The notes under the pieces were generated by a model, which was not told the origin of the DNA, did no database searches, and saw only the letters and a list, made by a program, of their open reading frames with translations. The translations under genes and the position numbers were made by a program. 5,550 nucleotides of DNA, taken from assembly GCA_964423345.1 (NCBI GenBank), contig CAYREV010000072.1, positions 1 through 5,550 of the forward strand, written 5' to 3'. Below are positions 1 through 5,314 of this stretch, piece by piece; within the stretch, counting starts at the first letter, position 1, and every line of letters begins with the position of its first letter. Source of the stretch: CAYREV01 sp964423345. GTDB taxonomy: Bacteria > Bacteroidota > Rhodothermia > Balneolales > Balneolaceae.

Positions 1-2
1 TG

Positions 3-311
3 CGTTGCCACAAGGATATCCAAAAAGGCCACGAAGATACGCTGTTCCTGAACCGCCGTGGAAAACAGCTCACGCGAGCCATGATCTTCACTATCATCAG
101 AAGATTGGCTGAAGGTATCGGGCTTCACAAAAAAATAAGCCCTCACACCTTTAGGCATTCATTTGCTACCCATTTACTCGAAAACGGGGCTGATCTTAGG
201 GCCATTCAGCAAATGCTGGGACATGAGAGCATTACTACCACAGAAATTTACGTGCATATGGACCGCTCCCATCTCCGAAGTGTACTCGAAGCGTTTCATC
301 CCCGCAGATAA
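3..311 (+). CDS. xerD: Site-specific tyrosine recombinase XerD, C-terminal part (5' end outside the window)
   Basis: This is the C-terminal 102 residues of a tyrosine recombinase; the reading frame is open to the left edge, so the N-terminal part lies upstream. Four of the six catalytic residues of the family are visible: His48 and Arg51 in PHTFRH, His74 in LGHE, and the nucleophile Tyr83 in EIYVH (numbering from the first complete codon at 3). The other two, an Arg and a Lys, would be upstream. XerD works with XerC at the dif site near the terminus to resolve chromosome dimers during division, under FtsK control. I choose XerD over XerC because of the segment LRAIQQMLGHESITTTEIY and the ending FHPR, which resemble Bacteroidota XerD as I remember it. 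The catalytic core looks intact, so this is a housekeeping enzyme rather than a decayed integrase. A phage or integron integrase is less likely given the surrounding core genes. Confidence 0.88.
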   Translation, partial: RCHKDIQKGHEDTLFLNRRGKQLTRAMIFTIIRRLAEGIGLHKKISPHTFRHSFATHLLENGADLRAIQQMLGHESITTTEIYVHMDRSHLRSVLEAFHPRR

Positions 312-392
312 CTATTAAAGTTGTGCTAAAAGTGAGCAAATCCTTTTCACTCCGGGCATTTCCTGCTTATTTTAAGGAAAAGAAACAAAACT

Positions 393-1340
393 ATGGAGTC
401 GTTAAAATTCAAAAATAATGATGAGATGCCAGCTATTGGCCTGGGTACCTGGAAGTCTGACAAAGGAAAGGTTGGAGAAGCAGTTGAGATAGCACTACAG
501 GAGGGTTATCGGCACATCGACTGTGCTGCCACCTATGGCAACGAACCTGAAATAGGGGAAGCCTTGGCAAAAGTGTTCGCAAATGGTGACATTCAGCGAG
601 AAGAGGTGTGGATAACTTCCAAACTCTGGAACGACTCCCACCGGGAAGAAGAAGTAATTCCTGCCCTGAAAAAAACCCTGAAGGACCTGCAGCTGGATTA
701 TCTTGACCTCTATCTTATTCACTGGCCTGTGGCCTTTAAACATGGTGTTTCATTCCCCTCAAAAGATGAGGATTATCTTTCACTGAAAGAAGTACCTATT
801 ATTGAAACCTGGAATGCTATGATTGAAGCCAAAGAACAAGGTCTCGTAAAACACATAGGAGTTTCTAATTTCAGCGAAAAGAAATTAAGGGATCTTATGT
901 CCAAATCTTCCGAATCGCCCGAAATGAATCAGGTAGAACTGCACCCGTTTTTACAGCAACACGAACTCCTGGAGTTTTGTAAGGAAAATAAGATACATCT
1001 TACTGCGTATTCCCCACTTGGGAGCGGGGATCGAAGCAAGGAAATGAAGGCAGAGAATGAGCCTTCCCTCCTGGAAAATGAAGTGATTACAAAAATAGCA
1101 GAAAAACACAGTGCGACTCCGGCTCAGATTCTCATCAAGTGGGCTGTAAAAAGAGGTACAGCGGTTATTCCAAAATCCACCTCCAAAGGACATATTATTG
1201 CAAACTTCGAAAGTGAAAAGATCAACCTGGATGACCAGGATATGAAAGATATTGCTAAGCTGGACCGTCACTTCAGGTACGTAAACGGCGAATTTTTTGT
1301 AACCGAAAAAAACCCTTATGAGAACATCTATGATGAATAA
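393..1340 (+). CDS. Aldo/keto reductase, AKR superfamily
   Basis: A full-length 315-residue cytoplasmic oxidoreductase with the TIM-barrel fold, which reduces aldehydes, ketones or sugars with a nicotinamide cofactor. The catalytic tetrad is complete and falls at the same numbers as in human aldose reductase: Asp43, Tyr48 (TYGNE), Lys77 (TSKLW) and His110 (LIHWP). Nicotinamide contacts are visible at Ser158-Asn159 (GVSNF), Gln180 and Tyr206 (AYSPLG). The cofactor signature IPKS lies at 259-262. The residue six after its lysine, normally an Arg that grips the 2'-phosphate of NADPH, is His267, so cofactor preference may differ. The family is close to the aldehyde/xylose reductase group, but the physiological substrate cannot be read from the sequence. 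The ATG at 393 fits the family N-terminus; AAGGAAA at 374-380 is too far away to be a good ribosome binding site. The gene's end overlaps the lipoprotein gene that follows, suggesting cotranscription. The 81 bases upstream hold only a poor promoter match (TTTT at 344-347, TATTTTAA from 368). Confidence 0.93.
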   Translation: MESLKFKNNDEMPAIGLGTWKSDKGKVGEAVEIALQEGYRHIDCAATYGNEPEIGEALAKVFANGDIQREEVWITSKLWNDSHREEEVIPALKKTLKDLQLDYLDLYLIHWPVAFKHGVSFPSKDEDYLSLKEVPIIETWNAMIEAKEQGLVKHIGVSNFSEKKLRDLMSKSSESPEMNQVELHPFLQQHELLEFCKENKIHLTAYSPLGSGDRSKEMKAENEPSLLENEVITKIAEKHSATPAQILIKWAVKRGTAVIPKSTSKGHIIANFESEKINLDDQDMKDIAKLDRHFRYVNGEFFVTEKNPYENIYDE

Positions 1341-1809
1341 CCTAAGCAAAAAAACATTTTTAAAAACTCTCCCCCTACTATTTCTCGGGTCAATTATACT
1401 TGGCTGTAATGACAGGGATCGCGATCTTGAGGATAAGGAACTCCAACTGGATTCCCTCTCCCGGGAACTCGCCAGATACAAGCGTACTTCGGATTCTCTA
1501 AAAGCCTTGATCGAAAAAGGAGATCTCGCTGCAGAGTACCCGATTTTCTTCGGGAAAAGGTTTGATACCATTGACAATCCCAATGAGTTTATTAGAAAAT
1601 CTCTGAAGGAACACCCTGAGATCATTCCATTAGAAGCAGAAGTGGGAGGCACTATGGCTTTCAGAGAGGTCAAGGTACTGACAGAAGACTGGGTCCTTGG
1701 AATCTATGACGATGGCCATGTTCAGGGAAAGTCGATATACAGATACAGGTTACAACCTGATGGCACTCTCGAATTCACTCTTATCGCGACTCGAGACCCA
1801 CAGGATTAA
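1318..1809 (+). CDS. Small predicted lipoprotein of unknown function
   Basis: I do not recognise the family. The N-terminus is a typical lipoprotein signal peptide: a basic stretch (SKKTFLK), a hydrophobic core and a lipobox IILGC with Cys30 as the predicted lipidated residue. The mature part begins NDRDRDLEDKE, a strongly charged stretch, then a probable coiled coil at about 36-66, with Leu37, Leu44 and Leu51 and also Leu47, Tyr54 and Leu61 at seven-residue spacing. Residues 72-163 look like a compact soluble domain with aromatic and acidic residues and end in alternating strand-like segments. Three in-frame starts exist at 1318, 1330 and 1333; all lie inside the end of the aldo/keto reductase gene (overlap 23, 11 or 8 bases). 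The start at 1330 gives a more ordinary signal peptide, so it may be the real one. It is probably cotranscribed with the reductase and anchored in the outer or inner membrane. Its function is unknown. Confidence 0.8.
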   Translation: MRTSMMNNLSKKTFLKTLPLLFLGSIILGCNDRDRDLEDKELQLDSLSRELARYKRTSDSLKALIEKGDLAAEYPIFFGKRFDTIDNPNEFIRKSLKEHPEIIPLEAEVGGTMAFREVKVLTEDWVLGIYDDGHVQGKSIYRYRLQPDGTLEFTLIATRDPQD

Positions 1810-1830
1810 TTTGAAAGAGAAGACATCGAG

Positions 1831-1903
1831 AACGGTCCGTTAAAAGTCTGTTTCCGGAGTGTTATTTCTATAATAAACTCCAAGAATTCCGGAGCTTTTT
1901 TGG
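1831..1903. other. Structured non-coding gap with nested inverted repeats
   Basis: Between the lipoprotein and hpf genes lie several overlapping repeats. AACGG T CCGTT (1831-1841) is a tight palindrome. GGAGT-g-TTATT (1856-1866) pairs with AATAAACTCC (1872-1881) around a five-base loop, ten pairs with one bulge. CCAAGAA (1880-1886) can pair with TTTTTGG (1897-1903), using one G-T pair. The octamer TTCCGGAG occurs twice in direct orientation (1852-1859 and 1887-1894), and ACTCC can pair with either copy's GGAG. The T-run at 1896-1901 could make this a weak terminator for the upstream genes or part of the hpf leader. No good promoter match is visible before hpf. Confidence 0.35.
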
Positions 1904-1938
1904 TATCTTCAGAACTATAAACATTTCGTAAAAACCAG

Positions 1939-2244
1939 ATGAATATGAAGACGAACATTCAATTTGTACATTCAGAAACAAAACTTTCCGCAGAACAACT
2001 GGTTCAGCGTAAACTTGATAAACTTGAAAATAAATATGACTGGATTATTTCAGCAGATGTGATGTTTAAAGAGGAAAAATCCACTAATGGAAAAGGCAAA
2101 GTATGCGCTATAGAACTGAGCCTGCCTGGACCCAAGATTCATGCTTCCTCTAATGGAGATAGCTTTGAAGCCGCCGCTGCCGAAAGTGTAAAGGATATTG
2201 AAAAACAATTGAAAAAACGCAAAGCAGAAATGCAGAGTCATTAA
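1939..2244 (+). CDS. hpf: Short-form ribosome hibernation promoting factor, HPF/RaiA family
   Basis: A 101-residue cytoplasmic protein with the length and layout of short HPF/YfiA proteins, a beta-alpha-beta-beta-beta-alpha domain that binds the small ribosomal subunit where tRNA and mRNA would sit, silencing ribosomes when growth slows. Visible hallmarks are the N-terminal strand (IQFVHSET), the first helix with LVQRKLDKLENKYDWI at about 21-36, the strands VMFKEEKS and CAIELSLPG, and a final helix beginning DSFEAAAAESVKDIEKQL that ends in the basic KKRK run typical for rRNA contact. There is no C-terminal dimerisation domain, so it is not the long form. ATG occurs at 1939 and again at 1945; neither has a Shine-Dalgarno sequence and family length does not decide between them. 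It is the last gene before a strong terminator. It could be called RaiA instead of HPF; the short form does not separate the two by eye. Confidence 0.85.
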   Translation: MNMKTNIQFVHSETKLSAEQLVQRKLDKLENKYDWIISADVMFKEEKSTNGKGKVCAIELSLPGPKIHASSNGDSFEAAAAESVKDIEKQLKKRKAEMQSH

Positions 2245-2255
2245 AAGCACAATCT

Positions 2256-2284
2256 AAAAAGGCTGCCAAATGGCAGCCTTTTTT
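2256..2284. terminator. Bidirectional intrinsic terminator between hpf and murA
   Basis: GGCTGCCA (2261-2268) and TGGCAGCC (2271-2278) form a perfect eight-pair GC-rich stem around a very short loop; the innermost A-T pair probably opens to give four bases. A run of five A before the stem and six T after it give a U-tract in both directions. It sits 11 bases past the hpf stop on the plus strand and about 40 bases past the murA stop on the minus strand, so it can end both convergent transcripts. The bases between it and the murA stop (2285-2325) are only a pyrimidine-rich tract. Confidence 0.92.
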
Positions 2285-2325
2285 ACTTCTTCTTATTTTC
2301 TTTCTTCTTATTACTCCTTTTTCCT

Positions 2326-3642
2326 CTAGGTAGTACGGGTGATCTTCGCTCCCAGCGCCTTTAATCTTTCGTCTATATTTTCATATCCGCGATCAATCTG
2401 CTCAATATTGTGGATCACAGAAGTTCCTTTAGCAGAAAGAGCTGCAATTAGCAATGAGATTCCTGCCCTGATATCTGGCGAAACCATAGTCGTAGCCTTT
2501 AACTGTGATTGGAAATCATGACCTATCACTGTAGCCCTGTGGGGATCACATAAAATGATCTTAGCTCCCATGTCTATTAATTTATCCACAAAGAATAGCC
2601 TGCTTTCAAACATTTTTTGATGAACCAGGACACTTCCTCTGGCCTGTGTGGCAACTACCAGAATGATACTAAGAAGATCCGGCGTGAAACCGGGCCATGG
2701 AGCATCGCTAATACTCATAATAGAACCATCAATAAAGCTCTGCACTTCATAACCATCCTTATGAGCGGGAATCAAAATATCATCACCTTTTTTTTCTACC
2801 GTGATCCCCAGTTTTCTGAAATTAGCCGGTATTAACCCCAAGTGATCCCAGGAAACATTTTTTATAGTGATCTCACTCTTGGTCATAGCGGCCAAACCAA
2901 TCCAGGATCCTATTTCAATCATATCGGGCAGTACAGTGTGGGTACAACCCTGTAAAGATTCTACTCCTTCAATTTCTAAAAGGTTGGATCCAACTCCATT
3001 TATCGAAGCTCCCATCCTGATTAGCATATTGCATAACTGTTGCAAATAAGGCTCACAGGCTGCATTATAAATAGTCGTTTTTCCCCTGGCAAAAACAGCT
3101 GCCATGATGATATTGGCTGTTCCGGTTACAGAGGCTTCTTCCAGCAACATATATGTTCCTTCCAGTCCGGATTTTGGTGCTTCTACCCCGTAGAATCGTT
3201 CTTCTTTATTGTACCGAAACTTCGCCCCCAGTTTAATAAAACCTTCAAAGTGGGTGTCTAGGCGGCGACGTCCTATCTTGTCCCCTCCGGGACGCGGTAT
3301 ATATCCTTTTCCAAATCTTCCTAACATCGGACCAACCAACATAATGGAGCCACGAAGGCTGCTGCCTTCCTGTTTGAATTTGTCACTGGTAAGATAATCG
3401 AGATCCAGCTCATCACTTTGAAAAGTAAAGCTGCCCTTGCCGATTTTTTCAACTTTTACCCCAAGTTGTTTCAGCAGGTGAATTAGTTTATTGACATCAA
3501 GGATATCTGGAATATTGTGGATCGTAACTTTCTCGGGAGTCAGTAAAACTGCACAGAGGATCTGTAAAGCTTCATTTTTGGCTCCCTGGGGGTTGATCTC
3601 TCCCTTTAGGGCATGTCCTCCCTCAATCTGAAAAGTTCCCAT
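2326..3642 (-). CDS. murA: UDP-N-acetylglucosamine 1-carboxyvinyltransferase MurA (Asp variant)
   Basis: MurA transfers enolpyruvate from phosphoenolpyruvate to UDP-GlcNAc, the first committed step of peptidoglycan synthesis, in the cytoplasm. At 438 residues it is slightly longer than E. coli MurA (419). Conserved residues are visible: Lys22-Asn23 (GAKNEAL), Arg97 (LRGSI), Arg126 in the mobile loop, Asp322 (GFTPD, the general base matching E. coli Asp305), Arg392 (DIRAG) and Arg418 (IDRGY), the last two exactly 21 positions after E. coli Arg371 and Arg397. The loop that normally reads PGGC reads PGGD here, so the cysteine attacked by fosfomycin is Asp121 (codon at 3280-3282). Aspartate at this site supports catalysis in other bacteria and blocks fosfomycin, so the enzyme should be active. 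Both domains of the inside-out barrel are present, without a frameshift. The ATG at 3642 gives the standard N-terminus. The gene follows DUF4290 after 15 bases and is the last gene of its operon. Confidence 0.97.
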   Translation of the reverse strand: MGTFQIEGGHALKGEINPQGAKNEALQILCAVLLTPEKVTIHNIPDILDVNKLIHLLKQLGVKVEKIGKGSFTFQSDELDLDYLTSDKFKQEGSSLRGSIMLVGPMLGRFGKGYIPRPGGDKIGRRRLDTHFEGFIKLGAKFRYNKEERFYGVEAPKSGLEGTYMLLEEASVTGTANIIMAAVFARGKTTIYNAACEPYLQQLCNMLIRMGASINGVGSNLLEIEGVESLQGCTHTVLPDMIEIGSWIGLAAMTKSEITIKNVSWDHLGLIPANFRKLGITVEKKGDDILIPAHKDGYEVQSFIDGSIMSISDAPWPGFTPDLLSIILVVATQARGSVLVHQKMFESRLFFVDKLIDMGAKIILCDPHRATVIGHDFQSQLKATTMVSPDIRAGISLLIAALSAKGTSVIHNIEQIDRGYENIDERLKALGAKITRTT

Positions 3643-3657
3643 GGTAATCTAAAATAT

Positions 3658-4296
3658 TTAATGGCGTTTACGGCTTCTGGTACGGTGAGTCTTTTTAGAA
3701 GACTTTTTGGAAGTAAATTTCTTGCTACCCCTTAAAAGATCTGATGCTTCGCTCAGATCCTCATCTGAAGCTTTGATATCGATCCTTCCGCCGCTTAATT
3801 CTCTCAAGTGGTCAAAGATCACTCTGTCATCGACCGAGTCTTTGTTCCAGTTAAGATAAGACTTCTTCATGTGATTGGCGATGGTAAATATCAGTCCCTC
3901 TTTCTGGGGACCGTCTTCCCATTTGTTCGCCTCGTCGATCATCCGTTTAATATTGTTACCGTAAAAGCGGTACTTCGGAAAATTCTGTGGGTAGTCCATT
4001 CGGTCCGGTCTTTCCGCAAGCATTTCGCGTGTTGGTTTTGGGAAAGGGCTCTCCACATCCAGCTTAAAATCACTGATAATGAACAACTGATCCCAGAGCT
4101 TATGCTGAAAATCGGCCACATCCCGAAGGTGTGGATTAAGGTTACCCATTACCGAAATGATCGCCTTGGCCACCCGGTTTCTCTCCTCATCATCCTTTAT
4201 CTCAATGGCATGCTCCACCATTTTCTGAATATGTCTTCCATATTCGGGAATGATCAACTTACTCCTCTCAGAGTTATATTCTAGTTCGTTTGTCAA
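3658..4296 (-). CDS. DUF4290 family protein, basic C-terminal tail
   Basis: Recognised as DUF4290, a family of unknown function that I know from Bacteroidota, by the N-terminal block EYNSERSKLIIPEYGRHIQK and the following helix-rich region (about 200 residues, no signal peptide, no membrane segment), so it is probably cytoplasmic. The final 20 or so residues are almost all Lys, Ser, Arg, Thr and His (KKSSKKTHRTRSRKRH), suggesting contact with nucleic acid, ribosomes or an acidic partner. The start is uncertain. No ATG precedes the conserved block; I place it at TTG 4294-4296, giving 213 residues beginning just before ELEYNSER, where relatives usually begin. The frame stays open upstream to another TTG at 4345-4347, which would add 17 residues (229 in all) not expected in the family. 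It lies between DUF493 and murA on the same strand, 15 bases before murA, and is very likely in the same operon, which hints at, but does not show, a link to envelope synthesis. Confidence 0.85.
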   Translation of the reverse strand: MTNELEYNSERSKLIIPEYGRHIQKMVEHAIEIKDDEERNRVAKAIISVMGNLNPHLRDVADFQHKLWDQLFIISDFKLDVESPFPKPTREMLAERPDRMDYPQNFPKYRFYGNNIKRMIDEANKWEDGPQKEGLIFTIANHMKKSYLNWNKDSVDDRVIFDHLRELSGGRIDIKASDEDLSEASDLLRGSKKFTSKKSSKKTHRTRSRKRH

Positions 4297-4401
4297 AATG
4301 CTAATTATATAGGGTGATAATATACTGTAGAAGTTTATCGCCTGCAAAATAATAAAATATATTCAGGCAACAGCAATATTTTTTGATTCTTACAGGAATG
4401 G

Positions 4402-4695
4402 CTACAGAGAGATGACCCCCTCAATCTTTACCCCAACCTCTTTGTACTTGGCTATGACGGCATCGGGGTCTTTCATTCTCACATTAACAGATACGCTGGT
4501 GTACTTTCCGTTCCTGGATTGTTTGGTCTTAATGACCGCCCCCATATTGTCAAATATGTCATGTATGGCTTCTATCTTTAGCTCATCGGTAGGAACAATA
4601 AACTTGTACAAATAAATGGTCGGCCACATATCTGTATCATGCAGTTGCGCCTTCAGTTTTTTATAAAATTCTTCAGGATCTTTTGCTTCACTCAT
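4402..4695 (-). CDS. DUF493 (YbeD-like) family protein
   Basis: A 97-residue cytoplasmic protein of the DUF493/YbeD family, whose known members have a small ACT-like alpha/beta fold and are suspected to be regulatory, without an agreed function. Visible features are the acidic and aromatic N-terminal helix (DPEEFYKKLKAQL), the strand YLYKFIVPT, the segment IFDNMGAVIKTKQSRNGKYT, the strand SVSVNVRM and the final strand VKIEGVISL, an ordered match to flavobacterial DUF493 proteins as I recall them. Length is normal and the reading frame intact. The ATG at 4695 is preceded by a purine-rich stretch (AAGAAGAAAAG on the minus strand) that could help ribosome binding. It is the first gene after the promoter at 4720-4750, and DUF4290 and murA follow on the same strand. 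In E. coli the relative ybeD also sits near an envelope gene (dacA), a parallel that may be coincidence. Confidence 0.88.
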   Translation of the reverse strand: MSEAKDPEEFYKKLKAQLHDTDMWPTIYLYKFIVPTDELKIEAIHDIFDNMGAVIKTKQSRNGKYTSVSVNVRMKDPDAVIAKYKEVGVKIEGVISL

Positions 4696-4719
4696 AACTT
4701 TTCTTCTTCATTTAAAATA

Positions 4720-4750
4720 CAAAGATACATTTAAAGATCCATTTTTTAAA
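4720..4750 (-). promoter_or_regulatory. Bacteroidota-type promoter for the DUF493-DUF4290-murA operon
   Basis: On the minus strand TATCTTTG (4727-4720) matches the Bacteroidota -7 consensus TAnnTTTG exactly. Nineteen bases upstream is TTTA (4750-4747), one base off the -33 element TTTG. Transcription would begin near 4714, leaving a leader of about 20 bases before the DUF493 ATG at 4695. The 82-base gap also has to serve the divergent ATPase gene, for which I see no equally good match. Confidence 0.6.
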
Positions 4751-4777
4751 TCGGATTCAAATGCCGAAATTTGCCGC

Positions 4778-5314
4778 GTGAAGACCAGGAAAATAGTTAT
4801 AACCGGCGGGCCCGGCACAGGAAAGACCTCTGTTATTGAAGCCCTGGAAGGAAGTGGATATTTTTGTTTCCACGAGGTTTCCAGGGAAATTATCAAAGAG
4901 GCTCAAAAAAAGGGGATAGACCAGTTATTTCTGGAAGAGCCCCTGCTGTTCAGCGAGATGCTCCTGGAGGGCCGCATCAAACAGCACAAGGATGCCGAAG
5001 ATGCGCCTGCCAATATGGTTTTTCTTGATCGCGGCGTGCCAGATGTGGTGGCTTATATGAATTACTTCGGAAATGACTATCCCCCGGTATTCAATCGGGT
5101 GTGCAAAGAATTTCTCTATGACGAGGTGTTTATTCTCCCCCCCTGGAAACAGATCTATACTGAAGACAGCGAACGCTATGAATCTTATGAAGAGGCAGTA
5201 GCCATTCATGATCATCTGGCCAGTAGCTATAAATACCATGGGTATCGACCGGTAGAAGTTCCCTGTGGCCCTATAGCAGAAAGAGTTTCCTTTATTCTTG
5301 ACCAGCTTGTCTAA
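4778..5314 (+). CDS. P-loop ATPase/kinase-like protein, AAA_28 type, function unknown
   Basis: A 178-residue soluble protein with a textbook Walker A motif at 10-17 (GGPGTGKT) directly after the first beta strand KIVIT. A second strand ending MVFLDRG (Asp84-Arg85) is the probable Walker B and resembles the DRG motif of small-molecule and nucleotide kinases. The helix around SREIIKEAQ and the arginine-bearing LLEGRIKQH segment fit the NadR-like/AAA_28 group, to which I assign it by pattern. The molecule it binds or phosphorylates is not known to me; similar genes in flavobacteria are annotated only as ATP-binding proteins. The start is GTG at 4778: no ATG or other good in-frame start lies upstream, and it puts the P-loop at the usual distance from the N-terminus. 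There is no Shine-Dalgarno sequence. The stop codon is overlapped by the recQ start, so the two are probably translated together. It is divergent from DUF493. Confidence 0.85.
   Translation: MKTRKIVITGGPGTGKTSVIEALEGSGYFCFHEVSREIIKEAQKKGIDQLFLEEPLLFSEMLLEGRIKQHKDAEDAPANMVFLDRGVPDVVAYMNYFGNDYPPVFNRVCKEFLYDEVFILPPWKQIYTEDSERYESYEEAVAIHDHLASSYKYHGYRPVEVPCGPIAERVSFILDQLV

Noticed and set aside
3..311. Integrase of a mobile element or integron
   Set aside because: The sequence resembles housekeeping XerD, and no attachment site, repeat or cargo genes are seen nearby.
331..351. Inverted repeat AGTGA...TCACT between xerD and the aldo/keto reductase as a terminator
   Set aside because: Only five pairs with an 11-base loop and no T-run after it; it is most likely chance.
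951..1673. A 240-codon minus-strand open frame across the end of the aldo/keto reductase and the lipoprotein gene
   Set aside because: It lies antisense to two well-supported genes, shows no recognisable motif and has a low-complexity Ser/Arg/Phe composition typical of a shadow frame.
3808..4284. A 158-codon plus-strand open frame inside DUF4290
   Set aside because: It is antisense to a recognised conserved family and has no motif of its own.
4766..4773. GAAATTTG as the -7 promoter element of the ATPase gene
   Set aside because: Transcription would begin at or after the GTG start, and no -33 element lies at the right spacing.
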